From Chloroflexota bacterium (GTDB lineage Bacteria; Chloroflexota; Dormibacteria; Dormibacterales; Dormibacteraceae): DNA of 64,000 bases. The notes under the pieces were generated by a model that searched no databases, was not told the origin of the DNA, and saw nothing but the letters and a program-made list of their open reading frames with translations. The position numbers and the translations under genes are program-made. Where the stretch lies: contig VBFH01000024.1 of the NCBI GenBank assembly GCA_005883575.1, positions 116,113 to 180,112 on the forward strand, written 5' to 3'. How positions within the stretch are numbered: the stretch's first letter is position 1; each line of letters begins with the position of its first letter. This document shows, in pieces, positions 35,709 to 44,405 of this stretch.

Positions 35709-37033
35709 AGCTGGTCTGGCGTGGGCCGGTCCTCCAGAAGCGGCAGCGTCATGAGCGTCCAGTGAACCCCGGCGTCATCTGTGGTCTCCAGCATCGACCG
35801 CGGTCCGGCCATTCCGGCAAACCAGGCGTGCTCGCGGTCCAGCATCTGGAGTGATCCCGGCAGTGGTGTGATGACGCCTATGTCCAGGGGTTCCGACCAG
35901 GTGGCGCCGCCGTCGGAGCTGCTCGCCCACATGCCGTCACCGATCCACCACCAGTGGGCGGCGTCGAAGTAGCCGATCGCTCCGTTGCCCGACGGTGGCG
36001 CGACCGTCGACCAGCTCCTGCCGCCGTCGGTGGTGCCCAGCCGCGTCTGATTTGGCGGCGGCTCTTTGGCGAATGGCCCGGTGACGACCTGATCCAGGAG
36101 CGTCGTGTAGGTGTAGGTGCGCGGACGGCCGCCGTCAAACGCGCGCACGGTCAGCGGCGGGTAGGCGCGGATGGTACCTCCGACGCCGGTCCTGCCTTTG
36201 ATCGGCGGGAAGTAGACGACCGACGCAACCACGCCCTGTCCAACCGTCGGACGCATGGCGACGAAAAACTGGCCGGCACGGGGCCAGCCTCCGTCCGGTG
36301 CCGGAAGCGGGACGCGGGCCCAGCTCGCGCCGAAGTCCTGCGTCGCGTACCCGTACGGTCCGGAGCTCGAGGTGGTGAGCCAACCGGTCGTGTGGTCCGA
36401 GAACTGAACCTCAAATGCCTGGTCCGGCGCGTGCACCGGCGGCCCGAGGTCGACCCAGCTCAGTCCGCCGTTTTCGGTCCTGAAGAGCCGCACGGGCGGA
36501 GATTCTGACTGCCGAGTTTCGGCGACGAGCATCCAGCCGTGGTCGGAGTCGACAAACGACCACGACAACGCCGACGTGTTGGGATTCAAGGCGGGTCGGG
36601 AGACCCACGTCTGCCCTCCATCCGAAGTTCGATGCAGGATCGGCTGCGTGCCGAGGAGGGCGAAGACACCGACTGACTGATCGAAGAACTTGATGAACTT
36701 GGCGTGGCCGCCGCCCGGCGCGGCGAGCTGTCGTGTCCAGGTCGTTCCACCGTCGGTCGTGCGGATGACGCCAAAGTCGCCCGAGGTGAAATCGACCACG
36801 ATCCAGCCGGTCGTCGGGTTTACGAAGTCGATCGCAGCCACCCGGTAATCGCCGCGCAGCGCGCCGGCGGCGGAACCCGCGCCCGCGGGAAAAAAGCTGA
36901 AGTTGGGGTGAATGTACGCGGCGCCGGTGGCGACGATCGCGATTACCGAGATCGTGATCAGGGCGAGGGCGCGACCAGGCCGAGCGCGCGGCATCGCCGA
37001 ATCAAAATCAAGTTCGAGCTCGGCCGCTTGCAT
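35705..37033 (-). CDS. BNR/sialidase-like beta-propeller protein with N-terminal membrane anchor
   Basis: About 442 residues from ATG 37033 (an ATG at 36994 is also possible). After a basic start (MPRARPGRALALITISVIAIVATG) a single membrane segment anchors repeated BNR/Asp-box blades: VIRTTDGGTTWTR, LHRTSDGGQTWVS, LFRTENGGLSWVD, GTTDGGRSWSTV, ASSSDGGATWSE. The fold resembles YCF48/sialidase propellers, but no catalytic residues for sialidase are evident. It is a probable exported, membrane-tethered protein of unknown function. Confidence 0.82.
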   Translation of the reverse strand: MQAAELELDFDSAMPRARPGRALALITISVIAIVATGAAYIHPNFSFFPAGAGSAAGALRGDYRVAAIDFVNPTTGWIVVDFTSGDFGVIRTTDGGTTWTRQLAAPGGGHAKFIKFFDQSVGVFALLGTQPILHRTSDGGQTWVSRPALNPNTSALSWSFVDSDHGWMLVAETRQSESPPVRLFRTENGGLSWVDLGPPVHAPDQAFEVQFSDHTTGWLTTSSSGPYGYATQDFGASWARVPLPAPDGGWPRAGQFFVAMRPTVGQGVVASVVYFPPIKGRTGVGGTIRAYPPLTVRAFDGGRPRTYTYTTLLDQVVTGPFAKEPPPNQTRLGTTDGGRSWSTVAPPSGNGAIGYFDAAHWWWIGDGMWASSSDGGATWSEPLDIGVITPLPGSLQMLDREHAWFAGMAGPRSMLETTDDAGVHWTLMTLPLLEDRPTPDQL

Positions 37034-37192
37034 GCCCGATGCCCTGAGCTTAACTGGGCCCGGGCGCGTTTGGCGCACTCGCAATACACGCCGCACCCCG
37101 AGCTGCGGACCGCCGCGCCGACATGTGCATCGGCTTCGGGATAGATTTGAATCGATGATCAGCCCCACCGCAGCGGAATCCGGGGGATCGGC

Positions 37193-37729
37193 GTGATTTC
37201 GCGAGGACCCTTGCTCAAGGTCAGACGTGCTGAGATCGACGACGCTGCGGCGATCGCGAAGGTCCACGTCGCCACCTGGCGGTCGACCTATGGCGGCATG
37301 CTGCCCGACGATTTCCTCGCCTCCCTGGCCGAGGCAGGTTATGAGGAGCGCTGGCAGCGTGTCCTGGCTGACGAGTCGAGTCGCGTCTACGTCGCCGCGG
37401 ACGGCCGCGAGGTGGTCGGGTTCGCGTCAGGTGGACGGGAGCGCGCCGGTGAGGACGGATACGGCGGCGAGCTGTATGCGATCTACGTTCTGCAGGATGC
37501 GCAGGGCCGCGGCCACGGGCGCAGTCTGGTCCAGGCGGTGACCGCGGGCCTGCGCGAGCTCGATCTGTCGGACATGATCGTGTGGGTGCTTCGCGACAAC
37601 ACCGGCGCTCGCAACTTCTACGAGCGCCTGGGCGGTGTTTACGTCAGAGCTCAGCCGATCACCATCGGCTCCGCGCTGTTGGAGGAAGTCTCCTACGGTT
37701 GGAGGTCACTCGACGACGTCGTCTACTGA
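37193..37729 (+). CDS. GNAT N-acetyltransferase
   Basis: 178 residues from GTG 37193. GNAT motifs: VRRAEIDDAAAIAKVHVATWRSTY at the N-terminus, LYAIYVLQDAQGRGHGRSLVQAV as the acetyl-CoA loop (Q/RxxGxG/A), and WVLRDNTGARNFYERLGG as the terminal strand. The order matches RimI-like and aminoglycoside-type families, but the acceptor is unknown. Its last seven bases overlap the convergent phosphoesterase gene. Confidence 0.9.
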   Translation: MISRGPLLKVRRAEIDDAAAIAKVHVATWRSTYGGMLPDDFLASLAEAGYEERWQRVLADESSRVYVAADGREVVGFASGGRERAGEDGYGGELYAIYVLQDAQGRGHGRSLVQAVTAGLRELDLSDMIVWVLRDNTGARNFYERLGGVYVRAQPITIGSALLEEVSYGWRSLDDVVY

Positions 37730-38709
37730 GGTGGCGGCAGCGGCTTCTGCCTGAAGTCGAAGCAGTCCTCCATTCCATCCGCCGCCCTCGTCCTGTTGTT
37801 GACCGAAGCAAGCCCGAAGATGTTCTCGCAAAACTTGAGCAGGCTCACGTGCGAGTGCAGCGCCTTGGAGATGTAGCCGCTGCGCGCATACGGGCTCAGG
37901 ACGATGCATCCGACGCGCCCGCCGTAGCGGAACTGCGTCCCGTCGCTCCACTTCTCGACCTGGGCTGGAGTCACGTGATCCCACCAACCGCCCCAGTCGT
38001 CCCAGGTGATGAAGATCGCCACCTCTGGCCACAAGCCCGCCGCGATCACCGCCTTGACCTGGCTGACGGTCCACTGGCTGCCCATGCTCACGTCGCCCTC
38101 GTGCTCGGCGCGCTGCGCCGGCGTGTCCGCCGGATGCTCGCTCAATGCCTCGTCCGAGTAAAGCCATGAGACAGCGGGCAAGCGGCCGGCGGCCGCGTCC
38201 GTGGCGAACTGCTGCCACTTGCGCCTCCTGCCGGCGGTGTATTTGATGAACTCGAATGCATAGCCGTTGTAGTTGCCCCACGAAAGGCCTGCCGCGTCGA
38301 GATGCGAGGGAAGCGAGGGCTGGTCGTAGACAGGCGGACCGGGGTGCTTGCGGTAGTTGGTTCCTGGGTTGTCGACGAGCGGCGAGTCGGCCATGATCAG
38401 CATCAGGTGGTTCGGGGTCGAGGGTCCCGCCACGTCCGTGAAGTAGTTGTCGCAGAGCGTGAACTGCTTCGCGTAGCCCCAATAGTGCGGGATGTCTTTT
38501 TGCGGAAAGGCGACCCGAGGCGCGGTCTTGTCCCGCGTGAGCCATGCCTTGTGCCGGTGGTCGGGATCCCTGGGCGGTGGGTTGGGGCTCGCGGGCAGAG
38601 CCACGCCTTCGCCGCCGGGAAACCGGCCGAAGTAGTTGTCGTAGCCGTGGTTCTCCTTGACCACGATCACCACGTGCTTGATCGGGCTCGGATTCCTCTT
38701 CAGAGACAC
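37723..38709 (-). CDS. phosphoesterase of the phospholipase C/acid phosphatase AcpA family
   Basis: 328 residues from GTG 38709, the first codon compatible with the conserved N-terminus HVVIVVKENHGYDNYFGRF. Alkaline-phosphatase-superfamily metal sites are suggested by ENHGYDN, FTDVAGPSTPNH, FITWDDWGGWWDHV and GCIVLSPYARSGY. Family members hydrolyse phospholipids or phosphomonoesters. No signal peptide is visible at this start. It overlaps the preceding metallopeptidase-like gene by 10 bases, so the MFS, peptidase-like and phosphoesterase genes form one operon. Confidence 0.87.
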   Translation of the reverse strand: MSLKRNPSPIKHVVIVVKENHGYDNYFGRFPGGEGVALPASPNPPPRDPDHRHKAWLTRDKTAPRVAFPQKDIPHYWGYAKQFTLCDNYFTDVAGPSTPNHLMLIMADSPLVDNPGTNYRKHPGPPVYDQPSLPSHLDAAGLSWGNYNGYAFEFIKYTAGRRRKWQQFATDAAAGRLPAVSWLYSDEALSEHPADTPAQRAEHEGDVSMGSQWTVSQVKAVIAAGLWPEVAIFITWDDWGGWWDHVTPAQVEKWSDGTQFRYGGRVGCIVLSPYARSGYISKALHSHVSLLKFCENIFGLASVNNRTRAADGMEDCFDFRQKPLPPPQ

Positions 38710-39431
38710 GCTCCCTGCCGGTTGGACCACTCGAGCTGGATCGTATAGCCGCCGAGCTGTCTGGTCTGCCAGGCGCAGATGTCGCCGATCTCCCCGTTGC
38801 TGTCGTCGTACCAACCCTGACCCGCGATCGGGTCGGTGAGCGCTTCGCACAGCTCGTGTGAGGTGGTCGTCGTCATCGCGTCGAGCACGGTCAGACCCCC
38901 TGCGCATCCTCCGCAGTCCGGGTACGGCATGACCGCGTAGTACACGCCGTCGACGTTGCTGTGATAGCCGCAAAAGTTGACGCAGGACGATGCGGTGTCG
39001 AGCTCCGAGGTCACGCCCGGCGGCAAGAACACGAAGTACAGCGAGCTTGGCGTCGGTTGGGAAACGGCCGGGTTGGATGCGATCTGATCGCGGACGAACT
39101 GCTGGATGTCGGTGTCGGTCACGATCTCGGGCGGGGCCGTCGTGACGGCGATGGCTCCGGTCCGGGATCCGCGCCCGATGCTGAAGTCCTGCACGTCGTA
39201 CTCGGCGAGCTGATCCATCAATGGGCTTGCGAGCACGAACACGAAAAAGTCGTTCAGCTGCTGCATGAGCATGGCCTGAGGTTCGGCTCGCCAAGCGTCG
39301 CCCCAGAAGAACAGGAAGACTTGGGGGGAGGCGAGCAGCGGACCGCCTCGGTACGTGAGGCGGGCCGCCGCCACCGGCGCGACGGCCTCGGTGCGCAGCG
39401 GCACGATCTGGATCGGCCTAGGAGGTCTCAT
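38700..39431 (-). CDS. putative metallopeptidase-like protein (SHELCEALTDP motif)
   Basis: 243 residues from ATG 39431, which overlaps the MFS stop by 14 bases. The centre reads TTTSHELCEALTDP followed by GWYDDSNGEIGDICAW. The HExxE-like arrangement with a downstream Glu/Asp resembles secreted zinc metallopeptidase-like proteins, although no strict HExxH is present. It also has cysteine pairs (SCVNFCGY, YPDCGGCAGG). No signal sequence is visible at this start, though the start is uncertain. Activity is inferred only. Confidence 0.6.
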   Translation of the reverse strand: MRPPRPIQIVPLRTEAVAPVAAARLTYRGGPLLASPQVFLFFWGDAWRAEPQAMLMQQLNDFFVFVLASPLMDQLAEYDVQDFSIGRGSRTGAIAVTTAPPEIVTDTDIQQFVRDQIASNPAVSQPTPSSLYFVFLPPGVTSELDTASSCVNFCGYHSNVDGVYYAVMPYPDCGGCAGGLTVLDAMTTTTSHELCEALTDPIAGQGWYDDSNGEIGDICAWQTRQLGGYTIQLEWSNRQGACL

Positions 39432-40569
39432 GGACGGCTCTGATGGAGGCCAGCCTGGGCACAAACGCCGTGGCGGCGCCCAGCAAGCACACTGCTGTGA
39501 TCGAAAGGAACGCGTACGCAGGCCCGAGCGTGAACAGCGCACCCGCCACCAGCGCGCCGCCGATCTGGACGGCAGTCTGCACCGTCTGGAAGACGGCCTG
39601 CGTCCGCGCGTACCGACCGGGATCGGCGAGCCGGCTGACCTCGGCCATCGTGCTCGGCACGCCCAAGATGGTGAAGGCCCCTTCGACCAGACCCAGCCCG
39701 ATCAGCCACGGCACCGAGGCGATGAACGGGTACAGAGCGGCGAAGAATGCAGTGCACGTCAGCCCGGCGACGATGAAGCGGCGCGGGCCGAAGCGATCGC
39801 CAAGCGATCCCGCCAGGCCGCTGAACAGCGTCGCGGGCAAGGCGAAGGCAACGAAGGACAAGCCGACGGCGAACGTGCTTGCGCCGCGAGTCGTGAGGTA
39901 CAGCGACCAGATCGTGTCGAACGCGCCGATCATGTAAGACGTTCCCGCGCCGAGGAGGATGAGCGGGAGCAGGCGCCGCACGATGTGCATGGCCCGCGCT
40001 GGAACTTCAACTGTCGCCTGGGCGCGGACGTTCGGGAGGGTGGCGAGCGCGATCACCGTGACGGCCGAGAGCGCTGCCGCTATGACAAAGACCGCGCCGA
40101 TGTTCAAAAGCGCGATGAAGCCCCCGATCGCAGGGCCGAGCAGCATGCCCGCCATGTTGGTCGCCTGCATATAGCCGAACGCGCGACCGCGCTCCTCCCG
40201 TGCCGTGACTTCCGCCAAAAGCCCATTGGCCGCCGGCCAGTAGGCGCCCTGAGCGGCGCCGTGGAAGAAACGGACGAGGATGAATGCGCCGAGCGGCAGA
40301 GGCAGCAAGTAGGCGAGGAACAGCGCCGCGCTGCCAAGCATCGCGGCGACCAGGACGGCCCGCGTGCCGATCCGGTCCGCCGCCCAACCCGCGGGATAGC
40401 GCACCAGCGCATTGGCGACGAGGCCCGCGGCGAAAACGATTCCAACCAGCGCCGCCGACCCTCCCTTGCGTCCGAGAAAGATCGGCAGCAGCGGAAGGAA
40501 GAACCACATCCCCGCGGCGTTGAGGAAGTTGATCGCGTACAGCGTCCAGAGCGTGCGTCTCCGACTCAT
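39418..40569 (-). CDS. major facilitator superfamily transporter
   Basis: 383 residues with about 12 hydrophobic segments and MFS loop-like motifs GWAADRIGTRAVLVAAML (motif A in the 2-3 loop) and GLAGSLGDRFGPRRFIVAGL (8-9 loop). MFS carriers move small solutes; no substrate clue is present. It is the first gene of a three-gene operon with the metallopeptidase-like and phosphoesterase genes. It starts ATG 40569, divergent from the lipoate-ligase gene 23 bases away. Confidence 0.9.
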   Translation of the reverse strand: MSRRRTLWTLYAINFLNAAGMWFFLPLLPIFLGRKGGSAALVGIVFAAGLVANALVRYPAGWAADRIGTRAVLVAAMLGSAALFLAYLLPLPLGAFILVRFFHGAAQGAYWPAANGLLAEVTAREERGRAFGYMQATNMAGMLLGPAIGGFIALLNIGAVFVIAAALSAVTVIALATLPNVRAQATVEVPARAMHIVRRLLPLILLGAGTSYMIGAFDTIWSLYLTTRGASTFAVGLSFVAFALPATLFSGLAGSLGDRFGPRRFIVAGLTCTAFFAALYPFIASVPWLIGLGLVEGAFTILGVPSTMAEVSRLADPGRYARTQAVFQTVQTAVQIGGALVAGALFTLGPAYAFLSITAVCLLGAATAFVPRLASIRAVHETS

Positions 40570-40592
40570 CTATCCGGAATACTGGCAGAGCC

Positions 40593-41369
40593 GTGGTGAC
40601 TGACAGGCTTCATGAGACACGGTGGGACGTGATCCCGCCCTCATCATTTTCCGCGCATATGCACATGGCCCTCGACGAGATGTTGCTCGAAGAGGTGATC
40701 GCAGGCGCGCGCCCACCGACGATGCGTCTTTGGCGATGGATCGAATGCGCGCTTGTCATCGGTTCGCATCAGTCGGTCGCCAATGAGGTCGATCTGGTGG
40801 CCGCTCACAAGTACGGCTTTGTGATCACCCGCCGGATGAGCGGCGGCGGGACCATGCTGTGCGAGCCGAATCGCACCATCACGTACTCCATGTATCTGCC
40901 GGAGTCGTTGGTCTCCGGCGTGAGCTTTCGGAAGTCGTACGCGCTTCTCGACGCGTGGGCGGTGGCTGCGTTCAACCGGATGGACGTACCCGCCGCATAT
41001 CGCGAGATCAATGACATCATCTCTCCGCGCGGCAAGATCGCCGGCGCCGCGCAGGCGCGGCGCCGTGGAAATGTGCTGCATCACACCACGATTGCGCACA
41101 CCATGGATGTCGAGCTGATTCCGCGACTGATTCGCATCGGAAGGGCCAGCGTCGCCGAGCGCGGTGTCCGCAGCGCCGAGAAATCAGTCTCGCCGCTGTC
41201 CTGGTTCACCGAGCTTTCGTGCGACGAGGTCGCCGCGCGGTTGCTCGCCTACTTCATGGGTGCGTTCGACGCGCGGGAAAAGCCCCTCACCTCGCCAGAG
41301 GTCAGCGCGGCGCGGCGGCTCGTCGCGTCGAAGTACTCGGCGCCGCAGTGGATCAACCGGCTGCCTTAG
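40593..41369 (+). CDS. lipoate--protein ligase A family protein
   Basis: 258 residues. BPL/LplA features are present: ALVIGSHQSVANEVDL, TRRMSGGGTMLCEPNRTITYSMYLP (RRxSGGG lipoyl-AMP loop) and NDIISPRGKIAGAAQARRRGNVLHH with the catalytic Lys in KIAGAAQ. The family attaches or transfers lipoyl or octanoyl groups to lipoyl domains. No lipoyl-carrier gene (gcvH or 2-oxoacid dehydrogenase E2) lies in the window. The stop is overlapped by the convergent DinB gene by 17 bases. Confidence 0.87.
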   Translation: MVTDRLHETRWDVIPPSSFSAHMHMALDEMLLEEVIAGARPPTMRLWRWIECALVIGSHQSVANEVDLVAAHKYGFVITRRMSGGGTMLCEPNRTITYSMYLPESLVSGVSFRKSYALLDAWAVAAFNRMDVPAAYREINDIISPRGKIAGAAQARRRGNVLHHTTIAHTMDVELIPRLIRIGRASVAERGVRSAEKSVSPLSWFTELSCDEVAARLLAYFMGAFDAREKPLTSPEVSAARRLVASKYSAPQWINRLP

Positions 41370-41853
41370 CCGCCCTCCACTCGTCGATCAGCTCGGCGCA
41401 CTGCTCAACGTGCTCGCGATAGTGGTCGGTCAACCAGCCGACGATGTCTTCGGCGCTGGTCGGGTAGGGCTCCTGGCCGGGTGCGTAGACCACCGGCGCC
41501 TTGCGTGTCCAATCCGCCTCGTGGAGTCCCTCGAGTGCGGTCTTCACCTCGGCATGCAACCGAGCCATCTCGGCACGCGTCCGCCGGCGCCCCGCTGCGT
41601 CGATGCCGCTCCTGGCGTCTTGGGCAAGCGGAGGATCTTGGGCGCGAAGTTCGCCGAATCCGATCGCGACCATCCCCCGAAACACTCGCAAGTAATGCGC
41701 GAGCACCCAGTTGACGTGGACCTGCAGGCCGCCGAGCGCGTAATCGTCGCCTGGCTTCAGGTAGTGAAGTGCGTCATCTGGAACGCGTGCAAAAGCCTCC
41801 TCCCACTGCAGACGGGCAGCTTCGAAGCCGGCCAACGCCGCTTTTCGCTCCAT
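41353..41853 (-). CDS. DinB-like four-helix protein
   Basis: 166 residues. It resembles the DinB/ClbS group: RKAALAGFEAARLQWEEAFARVPDDAL, LGGLQVHVNWVLAHYLRVFRGM with a His, and VGWLTDHYREHVEQCAELIDEW with two His residues as possible metal ligands. It follows the osmoprotectant-binding protein gene by 18 bases on the same strand. Function is unknown. Confidence 0.7.
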   Translation of the reverse strand: MERKAALAGFEAARLQWEEAFARVPDDALHYLKPGDDYALGGLQVHVNWVLAHYLRVFRGMVAIGFGELRAQDPPLAQDARSGIDAAGRRRTRAEMARLHAEVKTALEGLHEADWTRKAPVVYAPGQEPYPTSAEDIVGWLTDHYREHVEQCAELIDEWRAAKAAG

Positions 41854-41871
41854 ACCACGCCGAGGTTATCG

Positions 41872-42789
41872 CTAGCTGAAGTAGTTGTGCTGCTGCAGAT
41901 AGGCCTTGGCGACGGCGTCCGCGTCCTGGTGGTTCAGCTCGACCTGGCCGTTGAGGGACACGAGCTGCTCCGTGGTCAGGGTGGCGCTGATCTTGTTCAG
42001 GACATTCTTTACCTCATCACTCGCCACCTTCTGGCGAATGATCGGAACCACGTTGTCAGCGTTCTCGAGGTGCTTGTCGTCCTGGAGCACGACTAGGTTG
42101 AGCTTGTTCAGATCGGAGTCGCTGCTGAATACAAGGCCCACCTGGATCGTCCCGTTGGCAAACGCCGCACGGGTCGCCGGTCCGTCGGTGTCGAGGGCTT
42201 TGAAGTCCTTGAAGTGGATTCCATACGTCTTCTCCAGACCCGGCTTGCAGAACGGCCGCGTCGGGCACTCGGGACCGGCTCCCAGAACAAGCTGGTTGCC
42301 GATCGGCGCGAGGTCGGAAAGCTTGGTCAGGTTGTATTTCTGTTGGGTCGCCTTGGTCACCGCGAAGGCATTCTGGTCCACCGCGGCGGAAGGGTTCAGC
42401 GCCTCGAGCCCGAGCGGCTGCAGGCGGGTGTTCAGCTTCTGCACGGTTGCGTTCACGTCGCCGCTGGCCTCGCCGGCGCCGCTGTTGTAGAACTCGAGGT
42501 CGGTGGCGGCGTAGCCGGGGTACAGGTCGATCTGCCCGCTCTTGATCGCCGGCCCGATGACCTCGCGTGTGCCGAGGCGCAGCTTGCGGGTGACCGTGTA
42601 GCCGTCGTGCTCGAGCGCCTGGGCGTAGATCTCGGCCAGGATGCTGCTCTCGGGGAAGTTGAATCCGGCGACGGTGATGCTGCCCTTGCTGGTGGACGGG
42701 TTGGTGCCGCTGCTGCCACACGCGGTGGCCGCGATGGCGAGCGCCACCACGCCAGCAAGCAACCACCGTGAGCCGAGTTTGCGGTTCAT
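41872..42789 (-). CDS. osmoprotectant (glycine betaine-type) substrate-binding lipoprotein, OsmF/OpuCC-like
   Basis: 305 residues from ATG 42789, chosen for the AAGGAGGAT upstream; an in-frame start at 42855 lacks it. Lipobox IAATACGSS. The fold of the OpuAC/OsmF family is seen in ITVAGFNFPESSILAEIYAQAL, GTREVIGPAIKSGQIDLYPGYAATDLEFYNS, GLEKTYGIHFKDFKALDTDGP and QVGLVFSSDSDLNKLNLVVLQDDK. Family members bind betaine, choline, carnitine or related quaternary amines. It is the last transport gene of the minus-strand operon and follows two permeases. It could supply the demethylation pathway of region 1. Confidence 0.9.
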   Translation of the reverse strand: MNRKLGSRWLLAGVVALAIAATACGSSGTNPSTSKGSITVAGFNFPESSILAEIYAQALEHDGYTVTRKLRLGTREVIGPAIKSGQIDLYPGYAATDLEFYNSGAGEASGDVNATVQKLNTRLQPLGLEALNPSAAVDQNAFAVTKATQQKYNLTKLSDLAPIGNQLVLGAGPECPTRPFCKPGLEKTYGIHFKDFKALDTDGPATRAAFANGTIQVGLVFSSDSDLNKLNLVVLQDDKHLENADNVVPIIRQKVASDEVKNVLNKISATLTTEQLVSLNGQVELNHQDADAVAKAYLQQHNYFS

Positions 42790-42855
42790 CGAAGATCCTC
42801 CTTGGGCCGGGACAGGACTCCCGATCCAACCCCGGACGTAGCCAGATTCTTCCAT

Positions 42856-43563
42856 CTAGGCGGTTTTGAATGCCGTGGCGCGGCTGGCGGGCCGTGCCTT
42901 TTGCAACCGGATACCTCGGGGCACCAGGAGCCGTTCCACGAGCGACAGTGAACCTTCGGTGACCAGCGCCAGCACCCCGACCAGGACCGCGCCCGCGAAC
43001 AACTTCACATAGTCCTGCTGCGCAAACCCGTCGATGATGTACCGCCCTAATCCACCTCCAGCGATTGCGGCGGCCAGGGTCGCCGTGGCGACGACCTGGA
43101 CGGCGGACGTCCGGATTCCGGCCATGATCAGCGGTACCGCCAGCGGTAACTCGATCCGCAGCACCTGCGCCAGCTCGCGGTAGCCCATGCCGCGGGCCGC
43201 GTCCTTGAGGTCCGGATTGACCTCACGCAACCCCACGTAGCTGTTGGTGACCATCGGCGGGATCGCAAGCGCGGTGAGCGCGAGGATGATCGGCGCGTCG
43301 CCAAGCCCAAGGATCTGGAAGGCGGTCACGAGGATGCCATACGAGGGCAGCGCGCGGCCGAGGTTTGAAACACTGATGGCCAGGGTGCCGAATCGGCCGT
43401 AGTGGCCCAGGGTGATGCCTATCGGCAGCGCGATCAACGCACCGATCGCGACCGCCTCGAGCGAAAGATGCAGATGCTCGCCAAGGCGGGTGGGGATGCC
43501 ATCCGAGCCGTGCCAGTGCGCCGGGTCGGCCAGCCATATGAACACCCTGTGAAGAAAATCCAC
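42856..43563 (-). CDS. osmoprotectant ABC transporter permease (OpuCB/OsmW-like)
   Basis: 235 residues with about five or six membrane segments, the YGRFGTLAISVSNLGRALPSYGIL and VGLREVNPDLKDAARGMGYRELAQVLRIELPLAVPLIMAG permease signature (EAA-like loop GMGYRELAQVLRIELPLA) seen in betaine/choline importers. It starts GTG or ATG at 43563, three bases after the first permease stop. It pairs with the other permease encoded upstream. Confidence 0.9.
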   Translation of the reverse strand: MDFLHRVFIWLADPAHWHGSDGIPTRLGEHLHLSLEAVAIGALIALPIGITLGHYGRFGTLAISVSNLGRALPSYGILVTAFQILGLGDAPIILALTALAIPPMVTNSYVGLREVNPDLKDAARGMGYRELAQVLRIELPLAVPLIMAGIRTSAVQVVATATLAAAIAGGGLGRYIIDGFAQQDYVKLFAGAVLVGVLALVTEGSLSLVERLLVPRGIRLQKARPASRATAFKTA

Positions 43564-43566
43564 GGC

Positions 43567-44238
43567 TTAAGCGGGCCTCGCCCACGGCACGGCCAGCCGT
43601 TTTACGACCGCCAGCCCCAGGTCGGCCGTCAACGCAAGTGCGACGCATAGCGCCGAACCCACCACAAGCGGCGTATGGAAGCTCTCGATGTATCCCTGGA
43701 GGATGAGCTCACCCAGGCCGCCGAGCCCGATCACCCAGGCGATGGTGACGATGCCGATCGTGGAGACGGTGGCGACGCGAACACCAGCGATGATGGCCGG
43801 CAGAGCCAGCGGGAGCTCGACGCGGAGCAACCTCGCAAGCGGCCGGTAGCCCATGCCATCCGCCGCATCCAGCACGTCGTTGGGCACCTCGTCGAGGCCG
43901 ACGATCACGTTGCGCAGGAGGATCAGGACGTTGTAGCCGATCAAGGCGATCTCAGCGGTCACTCCGCTGATGCCCGTGTAGGGAACCAGAAGCGCGAAGA
44001 GCGCAAGCGAGGGAATGGTGTAGAAGACGCCGAAGGTTCCAAGCGTGGGGAGCCGCAGCCCCGTCCATCTGTAGGCGGCGACGCCAAGCGGCAGCGCAAT
44101 CACCAGCCCGCCGATGACAGCGATCACGGTCAGCACGACATGCTGCTCGAGGTCCGCGAGCACGGTTGGTACGTGAGACGAAAGCCAGCTCCAGTTGACC
44201 CAGGGGTCAACCCCGTCGAGGAATACCCTCCGAGCCAT
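43567..44238 (-). CDS. osmoprotectant ABC transporter permease (OpuCD-like)
   Basis: 223 residues, ATG 44238. The same family features appear: FGVFYTIPSLALFALLVPYTG, VGLDEVPNDVLDAADGMGYRPLARLLRVELPLALPAIIAG. It is the first gene of the operon and is divergent from the ATPase gene, with a 167-base gap. With the second permease it forms the channel; both are related, indicating a heterodimer. Confidence 0.9.
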   Translation of the reverse strand: MARRVFLDGVDPWVNWSWLSSHVPTVLADLEQHVVLTVIAVIGGLVIALPLGVAAYRWTGLRLPTLGTFGVFYTIPSLALFALLVPYTGISGVTAEIALIGYNVLILLRNVIVGLDEVPNDVLDAADGMGYRPLARLLRVELPLALPAIIAGVRVATVSTIGIVTIAWVIGLGGLGELILQGYIESFHTPLVVGSALCVALALTADLGLAVVKRLAVPWARPA

Positions 44239-44405
44239 TCCGATACGGTAATAAAGCGGAGGCGAGGACTGCGGTCCTGCCTCGCGAACCCCCTCCTGGG
44301 GATCTCCTGGCCACGATGGGAGGCGCCTGGAATGAAACGCCTGGGTGACGGCCGGGATGAACCCGGACTACTGGCGACGCTTGTCTCGAATACATTGGCT
44401 GAGCC

